Below are positions 36,225 to 44,720 of a DNA stretch of 64,000 bases, piece after piece. The stretch is taken from contig SECS01000002.1 in assembly GCA_004211435.1 (NCBI GenBank), positions 1 through 64,000 of the forward strand, written 5' to 3'. Position 1 is the stretch's first letter, and each line of letters begins with the position of its first letter. The position numbers and the translations under genes were made by a program. The notes under the pieces are model-generated. The model saw nothing but the letters and a program-made list of their open reading frames with translations. It was not told the origin of the DNA and did no database searches. This DNA comes from Novosphingobium sp. (GTDB taxonomy: Bacteria; Pseudomonadota; Alphaproteobacteria; Sphingomonadales; Sphingomonadaceae).

Positions 36225-36851
36225 ATGGCAGTCACGCCACGCAGGGTTGGAGCGGAGAATTCGGCGACAAGGGCGCTGATCCTCGAAGCGACCGAACAGT
36301 TGATCCGCGACGAAGGCTATGCCGCCGTGAGCACGCGCCGGGTTGCGGCCAAGGCCGGGCTCAAGCCCTCGCTCGTCCATTACTACTTCACGACCACCGA
36401 CGACCTGCTGCTCGCGGTTTCGCGTCACGGCGCCGAGCACAGCGACCGCATGATCGAAGAGGCGCTGCTCTCCGACGATCCGATCCGCGCGCTCTGGGCC
36501 TATCTGACCGACACCAGCCGCATCGCCATCGCGCTCGAATTCATGGCGCTCGCGAACCACCGCAAGGCGGTGCGCGCGCATATGGCCGAGCATTGCGAAG
36601 CGATGCGCCAGCGCGAGGTGGAGATCTTCACCAAGCTGCTGGGCGAACGCCTGGCCGGTCCCGACGGCGTGCCGCCGGCGGGGCTCAGCCTCGTGCTCGC
36701 GGGCATCGGCCGCGCGCTGGTCATGGAAGGCGGGCTCGGCGTGACCTCGGGCCATGACGAGGCGCGCGCCTTCGTCGAGCAATGGCTGGACAAGCTCGCG
36801 CCGCCGTTGGAGAAAAGCGCCGAACTGGCGGAGGCCCTGCGCCAAGGCTGA
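36225..36851 (+). CDS. TetR-family regulator
   Basis: About 208 aa from ATG 36225, with AGGGG about 8 bases upstream. The N-terminal helix-turn-helix is TRALILEATEQLIRDEGYAA then STRRVAAKAGLKPSLVHYYF, with the typical LxxHYYFxxxDDLL end. The C-terminal ligand/dimer domain is helical and shows no known signature. The first dioxygenase gene begins 26 bp after its stop, so it is transcribed with that gene and likely controls the TauD/SDR block. The effector would be the pathway substrate or a CoA ester (inference). Confidence 0.9.
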   Translation: MAVTPRRVGAENSATRALILEATEQLIRDEGYAAVSTRRVAAKAGLKPSLVHYYFTTTDDLLLAVSRHGAEHSDRMIEEALLSDDPIRALWAYLTDTSRIAIALEFMALANHRKAVRAHMAEHCEAMRQREVEIFTKLLGERLAGPDGVPPAGLSLVLAGIGRALVMEGGLGVTSGHDEARAFVEQWLDKLAPPLEKSAELAEALRQG

Positions 36852-36877
36852 GGCCCGCCCGGTTCGGGAGAGAAGCC

Positions 36878-37711
36878 ATGGCCAGCGAGGCGGCGAACCG
36901 GCTCGACCATCGTGCGATCAAGCCGGCGATCGGTGCCGAGGTGCTGGCGGACAAGCCGGCCTTGCTCTCGGGAGGCCATGCCGCGGAGCTGCGCGCGCTG
37001 CTCGAAGATCGCGGCGTCCTGATCTTCCCGCGGATCGATTTCTCCGAGGCCGAACTGGTCGCCTTCACCAAGACGCTCGGTACCTATGCGCCCGATCGTG
37101 ACGACGAGGGCGTCACGCCGATCTCTATCGACCCCGCCGGCGGCCGCAGCGCCGACTACACCCGCGCTTCGTTCTTCTGGCACTTTGACGGCTACATGAA
37201 CGCCGCGCCGATCCTCGCCTCGATCCTCTGCGCCAAGGTCCTGTCGGAAAGCGGCGGCGAGACCGAGTTCTGCAACACCTATGCCGCCTGGGAGGCGCTA
37301 CCCGAAGCGCGCAAGCGCCAGATTGCGGGGCTGCAGGCGGTCCACGCGATGGCTGGCGCACAGCGCGCGGTCGATCCCGAGCCGAGCTACGAGACGCTGC
37401 AGCAATGGCTCGAGGTACCGCGCCGGACCCTGCCGCTGGTCTGGACGCACCGTTCGGGCCGCCGCTCGCTGGTGATCGGCAATACCGCGGTCAACGTCGT
37501 CGGCATGGACCCGCTCGAGAGCTTCGAACTGCTCGTCTGGCTGCGCGAATGGGCGACGCAGGAGCGCTTCCACTATGCGCATAGCTGGTCGCGCGGCGAC
37601 GCGGTGATGTGGGACAACACCGGGACCTTGCACCGCGTGCGGCCCTATCCGGCCGACAGCGGCCGTCTGATGGTCCGCACCAAGCTTGCCGGCGAGGAGC
37701 CTCTGGGCTGA
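36878..37711 (+). CDS. TauD/TfdA-family Fe(II)/2-oxoglutarate dioxygenase (copy 1)
   Basis: 277 aa from ATG 36878 (GGGAGAGAAG upstream). The iron triad is H102-x-D104 in FFWHFDGYM and H252 in NTGTLHR. R263, 11 residues after the distal His as in TauD, would hold the 2-oxoglutarate carboxylate. It couples oxidative decarboxylation of 2-oxoglutarate to succinate with hydroxylation of a substrate, often cleaving a C-O, C-S or C-N bond. It is the first of three tandem homologues and the most divergent (shorter, FYTRASFF-like front). The substrate is unidentified. Confidence 0.92.
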   Translation: MASEAANRLDHRAIKPAIGAEVLADKPALLSGGHAAELRALLEDRGVLIFPRIDFSEAELVAFTKTLGTYAPDRDDEGVTPISIDPAGGRSADYTRASFFWHFDGYMNAAPILASILCAKVLSESGGETEFCNTYAAWEALPEARKRQIAGLQAVHAMAGAQRAVDPEPSYETLQQWLEVPRRTLPLVWTHRSGRRSLVIGNTAVNVVGMDPLESFELLVWLREWATQERFHYAHSWSRGDAVMWDNTGTLHRVRPYPADSGRLMVRTKLAGEEPLG

Positions 37712-37751
37712 GCAAATCGCTGTTCGAATTCAGATCAAATTAAACTGTACA

Positions 37752-37766
37752 CGATCACAGTGATCG
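37752..37766. promoter_or_regulatory. 15-bp palindrome before dioxygenase copy 2
   Basis: CGATCAC A GTGATCG is a perfect palindrome with 7-bp arms, 80 bp upstream of the start. A TTGACG 17 bp from GAAATA (about 37778-37806) downstream of it could be the promoter. A regulator site is plausible, for example for the nearby TetR. Confidence 0.4.
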
Positions 37767-37846
37767 CCTCGGCGTCCTTGACGGCCAGCCTTGCTTGGCA
37801 GAAATAGACGCGAGCAGTTCGTTTTTCTCATTGATCGGAGTTCGCC

Positions 37847-38698
37847 ATGGCCACCGCCGCCAAGACCCGCCTTTCCGTCGAGGACATCAAGCCCGGGATC
37901 GGCAGCCGCATTCTCAACAGCAAGGAAGAGCTGCTCCGCGGCGAAAACGCCGAAGAGCTGCGCGATCTGCTCGAGCAGCGCGGCGTCCTGGTCTTCCCGC
38001 AGGTCAACTTCACCGACGAGGAGCAGGTCGCCTTCACCAAGACGCTCGGCACTTTCGCGCCGGAGATGACCGACAAGGGCGGTGAGGACAAGGTCCACCC
38101 GATCACCCTCGACGAGAAGGTCAACCCGAGCTCGGCGATCTACCTCAAGGGTTCGCTGTTCTGGCACATCGACGGCACGATGAACCAGATGCCGATCCGC
38201 GCCTCGCTGCTGCGCTGTGTCGTTCCGTCGCCCAAGGGTACGGGCAACACCGGTGTCGCCAACACCTATGCCGCCTACGACGCGCTGCCCGAGGACAAGA
38301 AGGCCGAGTTCGACGGCTACCGCGTCCGTCACGGCGCCTGGCCGACCCTGATGTACTGGAACCCGGAGCCCAACCAGGAACTGCTCGAGCGCATGCAGAG
38401 CATCGGCGACGTCGAGATCCCGCTGGTCTGGAACCACGAGTCCGGCCGCAAGTCGCTGGTCATCGGCAACACCGCGCACACGATCGTCGGCAAGGACCAC
38501 TTCGAGAGCGTCCGCATCCTCAACTGGCTGCGCGAGTGGGCGACGCAGGAGCAGTTCGTCTACAGCCACGAATGGTCGGTCGGCGACATGATCATCTGGG
38601 ACAACACCGGCACGATGCACCGCGCCGAAGCCTATGATCCCGCCACGGGCCGCATGATGGTGCGCACCAAGCTGGAAGGCGAAGAGCCGCTCGTCTGA
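37847..38698 (+). CDS. TauD/TfdA-family Fe(II)/2-oxoglutarate dioxygenase (copy 2)
   Basis: The protein has 283 aa; GGAG is 7 bases before ATG 37847. Triad: H107-x-D109 in FWHIDGTM and H258 in NTGTMHR, with Arg269 at +11 for 2-oxoglutarate. Compared with copies 1 and 3 it has KGTGNTGVANT in place of GGETEFCNT, so the substrate-facing loop differs. The 135-bp upstream space with its own palindrome suggests separate control. The C-terminal LEGEEPLV end is shared by all three copies. Very similar start segments (MATA...) in copies 2 and 3 point to a recent duplication. Confidence 0.92.
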   Translation: MATAAKTRLSVEDIKPGIGSRILNSKEELLRGENAEELRDLLEQRGVLVFPQVNFTDEEQVAFTKTLGTFAPEMTDKGGEDKVHPITLDEKVNPSSAIYLKGSLFWHIDGTMNQMPIRASLLRCVVPSPKGTGNTGVANTYAAYDALPEDKKAEFDGYRVRHGAWPTLMYWNPEPNQELLERMQSIGDVEIPLVWNHESGRKSLVIGNTAHTIVGKDHFESVRILNWLREWATQEQFVYSHEWSVGDMIIWDNTGTMHRAEAYDPATGRMMVRTKLEGEEPLV

Positions 38699-38722
38699 GC
38701 GCCTTCGTTCGCAACGTTTGCA

Positions 38723-38752
38723 GCGGCCGTCCTCGCGAGAGGGCGGCCGTTT
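38723..38752 (+). terminator. Terminator after dioxygenase copy 2
   Basis: GCGGCCGTCCTC pairs with GAGGGCGGCCG around GCGA (38723-38749) and is followed by TTT. It separates transcription of copy 2 from copy 3. Confidence 0.7.
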
Positions 38753-38756
38753 CGCG

Positions 38757-38786
38757 TTGACGCTCGCGCGCGTCGCGCTGTACAAG
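38757..38786 (+). promoter_or_regulatory. Candidate promoter for dioxygenase copy 3
   Basis: TTGACG (38757-38762) and TACAAG (38781-38786) are spaced by 18 bases, directly after the terminator and 44 bp before the start codon. Confidence 0.4.
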
Positions 38787-38829
38787 TGTTCAACAACAAG
38801 GCCCGCAAGGCTTATGGGAGAACACGAAG

Positions 38830-39678
38830 ATGGCGACAGCCGTATCCTCACGCTGGGAAGTCACCGACGTCGCGCCGAAGATCGGCTCGGCCATCCACAC
38901 CGACAAGACGACGCTGCTTTCGGGCGAGCGCGCGAGCGAAATTCGTGAGCTCATGGAGCGCCGCGGGGTCATCGTCTTCCCCGAGATCAACCTGACCGAT
39001 GACGAGCAGATCGCCTTCACCCACACGCTCGGCACTTTCGCGCACGAGGATGGTGAGGCGGCCGGCGGCAAGGATGCGGTCTATCCGATCACGATGGATT
39101 CGAGCATCAACCCGATCGCCGAATACCTCAAGGGCGCCTTCTTCTGGCACCTCGACGGGACGATGTCGGACAAGCCGATCCTCGCCTCGATCATGAGCGC
39201 GCGTGCGCTAGCGCCCGTCGGTGGCGAGACCGACTTCTGCAACACCTATGCCGCCTGGGACGAACTGCCCGAGGACGAGAAGGCGCAGATCGAGGGCCTG
39301 CAGGTCGACCATGCGATGTGGCGTTCGCAGCTCTACGTGAACCCCGAGCCGAGCTATGCCCTGCTCCAGCAGTGGCAGTCGCGCGGCAAGAACACGCTGC
39401 CGTTGGTGTGGAAGCACCGTTCAGGCCGCAAGTCGCTGGTGCTCGGCGCGACCGCGCTTTCGGTGCTCGGCAAGGACCCGACCGAGAGTGAATCGCTGCT
39501 CGTCCGTCTGCGCGACTGGGCGACGCAGGAGCGCTTCTCCTACCGCCACACCTGGAAGCTCGGCGACATGGTGATCTGGGACAACACCGGCACCATGCAC
39601 CGCGCGCTGCCCTATGACCACAAGTCGGGCCGCCTGATGATGCGCACCAAGCTCGAAGGCGAGGAAGCCTTCGCCTGA
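38830..39678 (+). CDS. TauD/TfdA-family Fe(II)/2-oxoglutarate dioxygenase (copy 3)
   Basis: 282 aa from ATG 38830 (GGGAGAACACGAAG upstream). Triad: H107-x-D109 in FWHLDGTM and H257 in NTGTMHR, with R268 at +11. The GGETDFCNTYAAWDELPED block resembles copy 1, whereas the N-terminal half is closer to copy 2, so the history includes duplication and perhaps recombination. It lies 94 bp before an SDR gene, which could oxidise the hydroxylated product. No metal-site residue is lost in any copy, so all three are probably active. Confidence 0.92.
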   Translation: MATAVSSRWEVTDVAPKIGSAIHTDKTTLLSGERASEIRELMERRGVIVFPEINLTDDEQIAFTHTLGTFAHEDGEAAGGKDAVYPITMDSSINPIAEYLKGAFFWHLDGTMSDKPILASIMSARALAPVGGETDFCNTYAAWDELPEDEKAQIEGLQVDHAMWRSQLYVNPEPSYALLQQWQSRGKNTLPLVWKHRSGRKSLVLGATALSVLGKDPTESESLLVRLRDWATQERFSYRHTWKLGDMVIWDNTGTMHRALPYDHKSGRLMMRTKLEGEEAFA

Positions 39679-39772
39679 GGCTTCCCAGCAGGTTGGCGAA
39701 GTGCCGGGACGGCATTGACCGTCCCGTGCGCATCCCGCTAACAACCTGACGAATCTTTTCAGGGAGAGCAGT

Positions 39773-40654
39773 ATGAGCCAGCCACCAGTCGCGATCGTCA
39801 CCGGTTCGAGCCGCGGCGCGGGCAGGGGGATCGCCACGGCGCTGGGTTCGCATGGCGCCACGGTCTACGTCACGGGGCGCTCGCAGAAGGAAGGCGACGC
39901 CTCGATGCCGGGGACGATCCACGCCACCGCCGCCGAGGTCACCGCGGCCGGCGGCAAGGGTATCGCCGTCGCCTGCGACAGCAGCAAGGACGAGGAGGTC
40001 GGCGCGCTGGTCGAGCAGGTCATCGCCGAGCAAGGCCGGGTCGACATCCTGATCAACAACGCCTGCGCCATCTACGACGAACTGTCGATGCCCGGAAACT
40101 TCTGGGAAAAGCCGCTCAAGATCGGCGACATGATCAACGTCGGCGTGCGTTCGGGCTTCGTCGCCTCGTGGCACGTCGCGCCGCATATGGTGAGGCAGGG
40201 CCAAAATGGAAAAACGGGCGGCCTGATCCTGTTCACCTCGTCGCCCGGGGCCATGCACTACTGCTTCGGCCCCGCCTATGGCGCGCACAAGGCGGGCATG
40301 GACAAGATGGCCTTCGACATGGGCGTCGATTTTGCCGATGCCGGTTCCAAGGTCGCCGCCGTGTCGATCTGGATGGGCGCGCTGACCTCCGAACGCCTGC
40401 TCGAGATGATGGCGGCCGAGCCCGAGAAGTTCAAACACCTCGAAGGCCAGCTCGAGTCCACCGGCCTCACCGGTCATGTCGCATGGGCGCTCTTCAACGA
40501 TCCCAAGCTGCTCGACTACAACGGCAAGACCTTGGTCGGCGCGGACATGGCCAAGCACTACGGCATCACCGACCTCGGCGGTCAGTTCGCCCCCTCGTTC
40601 CGCGAGCAGACCGGCATAGCGCCCGCGGAGTACGGGGCCTACAAGGTGAAGTGA
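39773..40654 (+). CDS. Short-chain dehydrogenase/reductase, DHRS1-like
   Basis: 293 aa from ATG 39773 (GGGAGAGCAG upstream). NAD(P) motif: TGSSRGAGRG. NNAC follows strand 4. Ser of FTSSPGA and YGAHK form the active site. The ASMPGTIHATAAEV insertion after strand 2 matches the SDR at 9177, marking the DHRS1-type group. It ends the plus-strand dioxygenase block, and its stop lies 10 bp from the convergent molybdopterin oxidoreductase stop. It likely acts on an alcohol produced in the same pathway (inference). Confidence 0.88.
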   Translation: MSQPPVAIVTGSSRGAGRGIATALGSHGATVYVTGRSQKEGDASMPGTIHATAAEVTAAGGKGIAVACDSSKDEEVGALVEQVIAEQGRVDILINNACAIYDELSMPGNFWEKPLKIGDMINVGVRSGFVASWHVAPHMVRQGQNGKTGGLILFTSSPGAMHYCFGPAYGAHKAGMDKMAFDMGVDFADAGSKVAAVSIWMGALTSERLLEMMAAEPEKFKHLEGQLESTGLTGHVAWALFNDPKLLDYNGKTLVGADMAKHYGITDLGGQFAPSFREQTGIAPAEYGAYKVK

Positions 40655-40664
40655 GCGCGGTGGC

Positions 40665-42710
40665 TCAGGCCGCCACCGGCTCCACCGCGATCGGGATCCC
40701 CGTATAGAGCACCATGCCGGTCAGCCGATCGACCTCCTCGACGCTGGTCAGCAGGTTGACGTTCGCTGCCTCGTGCCCGTGCGGAATCGAGGCGACGCCG
40801 CGGCGGATAGTATCGCTGACGTTTGCGGTCAGCACGATCTCGCCGCGCGTCGTGCTCACGCGCACCGCGTCGCCGTGGACTATGCCGTTGGCCTCGGCAT
40901 CGGCGGGGTGGAGGATAATGTCCGCGGGGCTCCCCAGGAAGCTCAGCGCGGCGTTCAGCTTGCGGCGCTGGCGGCGCGAGATGAAGCACAGCGGGCGCGG
41001 TCGGCCCAGCGCGGCCTGGTCCTCGGCGCGCAGTTCCTGCCAGAAGCCGACCAGTGCGGGCGGCGCGAGCTTCCAGCCGCCCATGCGTTCGATGTGGGCA
41101 TCGACCCAGGTGCCGGGAAACTCCAGCGGCAGCACCACGGTGCCGTTTGCCGCGACCTCTTCGTAGCTGACGCGCGCATGGGGCATCAGCGCGGCGAGCA
41201 TCGCCTCGTCGGCGCCCTGCTGGAGATCGCTCTCGGGCACGTAGTCGGGCAGGGGCAAACCGACGCGCTTCATGATCTGCGCGATCACCCACCAGGCCGA
41301 GCGCCGTTCGCCCTGCGGTTCGACCAGCGCCGGCGTGTGCAGCATCGACAGACTGCCCGAGAGCGTGTCCCAGAAGGCGATGTCGGGGCGTTCGACCTGG
41401 TCCTTGGTCGGCAGGACGTGGGTCGAGAGCGCGGTCGTCTCGTTGGCGATGATCTCGAAGGTGACGTGGAGGTCGAGGCTTTCGAGCTGCGGCGTCAGCA
41501 CGTTGGCATCGGGGAACGAGCGCAGCAGCGCGCCGCCGAAGTTCATCAGCGCGCGGATATTGCCCGCTTCGATCTCACCGGGCAGCGCCGCGCAGGGCCA
41601 GTCGCCGAAGATGCCCGAGACTTCGGGCATGGTCGGCGCGCCCGGCGTGAACGGATCGTCGAGCACGGGCAGTTCGAAGGAGTCGAACTGGGTGATGAAG
41701 CCCGGGTGAAACCAGGTACCGCCTGCGCGGTTCATCCGCCCGGTCAGGATATTGATGACCCAGCCGAGCCATACGGTGACGTTGGCGCTCCGCGACATGG
41801 TCACGCCGGTTCCCGTCTCGATCGTGACATGGCCCTTGCGGCGGACCGCGGCGAGGAGGTCGGTCAGATCCTGTTCGGGCACGCCGGCGATCTGCGCGGC
41901 CGTTGCGAGGTCGAAGCCGGCGAGCGCCGCGCGCAACTCTTCCAGCCCCTGGATCGGCTGCGCCGGCGTCATCGGCCCACCCTCGATGATCTCGCGCGCC
42001 AGCCAGGCGAGCACGGCATAGTCCTTGCCCGGATGGGGCTGGACGTGGCGGGTCGAGAACTTGGCGGTCTCGGTGAATAGCGGGTCGATCGTCCAGACCT
42101 CGCCGCGCTTGGCCATGGCGCGGATCGGTCCGGCAGGGTTGAACATGCCGGTGTTATGGCCGTGGCTGACCATCGGGTTGGTGCCGACATAGACGAGCAT
42201 ATCGCAGGCCTTGTCGTCGGTCTTGGGATTGAGCCCGGGAAACCCGCCGACCTGCATCGCCACGAGCAGCTTGGCCGTGCCGTCGATCGTCAGCGGCGAG
42301 AACTTGGGCGGGGCTCCCAATGCCTTGTAGAACGTATCGACCAGGCGATAGCCCGAGGCGTCCATGCCCAGCCCGCTGCCGAAATAGACGCCCACCGCGT
42401 TGGGCCCGTGCGCGTCGATCACGCCGCGCAGCTTGGCGGCGATATCGTCGAGCGCCTCGTCCCAACTTACCTCCACCAGAGCGCCCTGCTTGCGCATCAT
42501 CGGGCGGGTGATCGCATCGGGGTGATGGTGGATGCCGCCGATCGCGCGACCCTTGGGGCAGGAGTAGCCCTGGCTCAGCGGATGCTCGCGGTCGGCGCGA
42601 ATCTTGACGATCTGCTCGATGCCGGCCTCGTCCCGGGCGACATCGATCACCATGCCGCACTGGTTCGTGCAGATGCGGCAATAGGTCTTCTTGCTGACCG
42701 CATTTTCCAC
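40665..42710 (-). CDS. Molybdopterin (bis-MGD) oxidoreductase with N-terminal 4Fe-4S site
   Basis: About 681 aa. The start is taken as GTG 42710, because GGGGAG lies 8 bases upstream inside a longer TTG-started frame. C11, C14, C18 and C51 (YCRICTNQC...SCPKG) hold a 4Fe-4S cluster as in formate dehydrogenase/nitrate reductase-type enzymes. The following domains are typical of the DMSO-reductase family: GSGLGMDASGYRL, TNPMVSHGHN and the C-terminal dinucleotide-binding domain with LHPADAEANGI and GVASIPHGH. No selenocysteine or Tat signal is evident, so it is cytosolic. It is divergent from a TetR gene with an operator between them. The substrate is unknown; such stand-alone subunits need an external electron carrier. 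Confidence 0.9.
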   Translation of the reverse strand: MENAVSKKTYCRICTNQCGMVIDVARDEAGIEQIVKIRADREHPLSQGYSCPKGRAIGGIHHHPDAITRPMMRKQGALVEVSWDEALDDIAAKLRGVIDAHGPNAVGVYFGSGLGMDASGYRLVDTFYKALGAPPKFSPLTIDGTAKLLVAMQVGGFPGLNPKTDDKACDMLVYVGTNPMVSHGHNTGMFNPAGPIRAMAKRGEVWTIDPLFTETAKFSTRHVQPHPGKDYAVLAWLAREIIEGGPMTPAQPIQGLEELRAALAGFDLATAAQIAGVPEQDLTDLLAAVRRKGHVTIETGTGVTMSRSANVTVWLGWVINILTGRMNRAGGTWFHPGFITQFDSFELPVLDDPFTPGAPTMPEVSGIFGDWPCAALPGEIEAGNIRALMNFGGALLRSFPDANVLTPQLESLDLHVTFEIIANETTALSTHVLPTKDQVERPDIAFWDTLSGSLSMLHTPALVEPQGERRSAWWVIAQIMKRVGLPLPDYVPESDLQQGADEAMLAALMPHARVSYEEVAANGTVVLPLEFPGTWVDAHIERMGGWKLAPPALVGFWQELRAEDQAALGRPRPLCFISRRQRRKLNAALSFLGSPADIILHPADAEANGIVHGDAVRVSTTRGEIVLTANVSDTIRRGVASIPHGHEAANVNLLTSVEEVDRLTGMVLYTGIPIAVEPVAA

Positions 42711-42733
42711 GGCCGTTCTCCCCAAAAGCCCAA

Positions 42734-42769
42734 TAAGTGGTCAATCGGCCACTTACGATACCTTGTCAA
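42734..42769 (-). promoter_or_regulatory. TetR-type operator overlapping the oxidoreductase promoter
   Basis: TAAGTGG and CCACTTA form a perfect 7-bp inverted repeat with an 8-bp spacer (42734-42755). On the minus strand a consensus -35 TTGACA (42769-42764) is 17 bp before a weak -10 (GATTGA) that falls inside the dyad. A regulator bound here would block transcription of the oxidoreductase and probably its own gene. Confidence 0.65.
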
Positions 42770-42796
42770 CGGGAAGCACTCTGATAGGCCGGGGCG

Positions 42797-43360
42797 ATGG
42801 AGTCCGTTCTCGCCGCCAAGCCCGAGCCGAAGCGCCGGAATCTCGAGCAGACGCGCGCACGCATCCTCGCGGCGGCCGCCGACGTCTTCACGCGCTCGGG
42901 CTATGCCCAGGCCGGGCTCCGCGAGATCGCGGTGGAGGCGCAGGTCGCACCCTCGCTGGTCAGCCGCTACTTCGGTTCCAAGGCGGCGCTGTTCGAGGAG
43001 GCGTTGGTCCACGTCCTGCGCACCAATTCGGTGTTCACCTGGCAGAAGATCGGCTTCGGCGAGGCGATGGCGCGGCTGATCCCCGAGCGCAGCAACACGA
43101 ACATCACCGTCATGCTGGTGACGGCGCTGGCCGATCCCGAGGCCAAGGAGATCGCGCGCCGCGTATCGCGCGAACACATGATCCAGCCGCTGGTCGACTG
43201 GCTCGGCCCGCCGCATGCGCTCGAGCGCGCGATGGACATGTTCTCGCTGATGACCGGCTTCGTCATCCAGATGGATGGGCTCTATCCCGAGACGATCCCC
43301 GAGCATTCGCTGCGCTGGCTCGCGCGTTCGCTGCAGGCGATCGTCGACGGCGAGGACTGA
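42797..43360 (+). CDS. TetR-family regulator, probable repressor of the molybdopterin enzyme
   Basis: 187 aa from ATG 42797. The helix-turn-helix is TRARILAAAADVFTRSGYAQ then LREIAVEAQVAPSLVSRYFG, ending GSKAALFEEAL. The C-terminal domain (WQKIGFGEAMARLI to IVDGED) resembles the TetR_C domain of the PA3699/YcdC-like group. It is divergent from the oxidoreductase with the dyad at 42734-42755 between them, the classic layout of an autoregulated local repressor. A phosphotransferase gene starts 2 bp after its stop, so it is in the same operon. Confidence 0.9.
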   Translation: MESVLAAKPEPKRRNLEQTRARILAAAADVFTRSGYAQAGLREIAVEAQVAPSLVSRYFGSKAALFEEALVHVLRTNSVFTWQKIGFGEAMARLIPERSNTNITVMLVTALADPEAKEIARRVSREHMIQPLVDWLGPPHALERAMDMFSLMTGFVIQMDGLYPETIPEHSLRWLARSLQAIVDGED

Positions 43361-43361
43361 C

Positions 43362-44651
43362 ATGATCGAAGACTTCGCGACCGGCCGGGCCACGGGTCTG
43401 GCGATGCCGAGCCATCCCGCGGCGCTGCGCGAGGCCGGTGCCGAGTTCCTTACGCAGGCGTTTCACGCCTTCGGCTCGCTGCCGTCAGACAACGCCGTTG
43501 CGCGGATCGTTGCGGTCGAGCCGTGTCATGCTGGCAATTCGGGGCAGAAGCTGCTGCTGTCGGTCGAATATGCGCGGCCCGATCCCGCGCTGCACACCGA
43601 TCTTTTCGTCAAGCTGTCGCGCGATTTCGCCGACGCCTTCCGGGATCGCCGACGCTACGAGCTCGAAGCCGAAGTGCGCCTTGCCGAACTCGCCCGGCTG
43701 TCGTCTTTCCCGGTTGCGGTGGCGAGGCCCTATTTTGCCGACTTCGATCCCGACACCGGTTCTGGCCTGCTCATCACCCAGCAGATCGCCTTTGGCGAGC
43801 AGGGTCTCGAACCGCTGCGCGCGAAGTGCCGCGATCACGAGCTGACCAACGCGCTCGAACACTACCAGGCGACCGTGACCGCGCTTGCGGCGCTCGCCGC
43901 TGCGCAGCATCGGGGCGCGCTGTCGCCCGAACTCGAACGGCTGTTCCCGTGGGACCGGACCGCCGCTGCCGCCGACCTGCCGATCCCGCAGGGGCCCGAA
44001 CAGATTCGCGCCAAGGTCGCCGCGATCGGCGCGCTGGTGCAGGGCAGCCCGCAGCTGTTCCCGGCCGCGGTCCGCGATCCTGGCTTCGTCGAGCGGCTCG
44101 AACGCGACGCGCTGGCTTTGCTCCGCCACGAGGCTGCCGTGCGCCGCTTCCTCCACGCCGATCCGCGCTTCGTCGCGCTGACCCACTGGAACACCAACAT
44201 CGACAACGCCTGGTTCTGGCGCGACGCGGGTGGCGTGCTCCGCTGCGGCCTGCTCGACTGGGGCATGGCCCGCCAGATGAACCTCGCTTACGGCCTATGG
44301 GGCGGGCTCTCGGCCGCAGAGGGCACGATGATCGCGGCGCATCTCGACGATTTGCTGACCCTGTTCGCGCGCGAACTCGCGGGGCATGGCGGACCCGACT
44401 TGCCGCGCGACCTGCTGGATATTCATTTCGACCTGTCGGTCGCCATGCTCGGTCTCGCACTGATGCTCGATTTCCCCGCGCTGCTCGCCGCGCGCCTCCC
44501 CGAAGCGGCACAGGCGGCCGGCCCGCGCGACCCGCTGATCGACCGCGATCCCGTGGTCCGCGGCTTTCTCCACGTCTCGACCAATTTCCTCGATCTCTGG
44601 GCGCGGCGCGATTTCGGCGCGAGCCTGACGGCGATGCTGGCGCTGCGGTAG
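43362..44651 (+). CDS. APH/ChoK-like phosphotransferase
   Basis: 429 aa from ATG 43362, 2 bp after the tetR stop. The kinase-like fold is suggested by LFVKLSRDFADAF (ATP-binding Lys strand), an LLITQQIAFGEQGLEP hinge, and the catalytic loop LTHWNTNIDNAWFW with H and N at HGDxxxxN spacing (HWNTNIDN; the usual Asp is Asn) and metal-binding Asp in LLDWGMA. Proteins of this type in catabolic clusters phosphorylate alcohols or act on acyl carriers. The Asn for Asp at the catalytic position is notable and could reduce or change activity. The substrate is unknown. Confidence 0.75.
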   Translation: MIEDFATGRATGLAMPSHPAALREAGAEFLTQAFHAFGSLPSDNAVARIVAVEPCHAGNSGQKLLLSVEYARPDPALHTDLFVKLSRDFADAFRDRRRYELEAEVRLAELARLSSFPVAVARPYFADFDPDTGSGLLITQQIAFGEQGLEPLRAKCRDHELTNALEHYQATVTALAALAAAQHRGALSPELERLFPWDRTAAAADLPIPQGPEQIRAKVAAIGALVQGSPQLFPAAVRDPGFVERLERDALALLRHEAAVRRFLHADPRFVALTHWNTNIDNAWFWRDAGGVLRCGLLDWGMARQMNLAYGLWGGLSAAEGTMIAAHLDDLLTLFARELAGHGGPDLPRDLLDIHFDLSVAMLGLALMLDFPALLAARLPEAAQAAGPRDPLIDRDPVVRGFLHVSTNFLDLWARRDFGASLTAMLALR

Positions 44652-44720
44652 GTTCGTGGCTGTAGACACCCTTCGCAACTTCACTTGGCGTTCAGCACAC
44701 CGCTGGTTATAGACCCCGCC

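Noticed and set aside
43362-44651. Aminoglycoside resistance enzyme
   Set aside because: The kinase-like fold is present, but the catalytic Asp position is Asn and the context is catabolic, so a resistance call is not supported.
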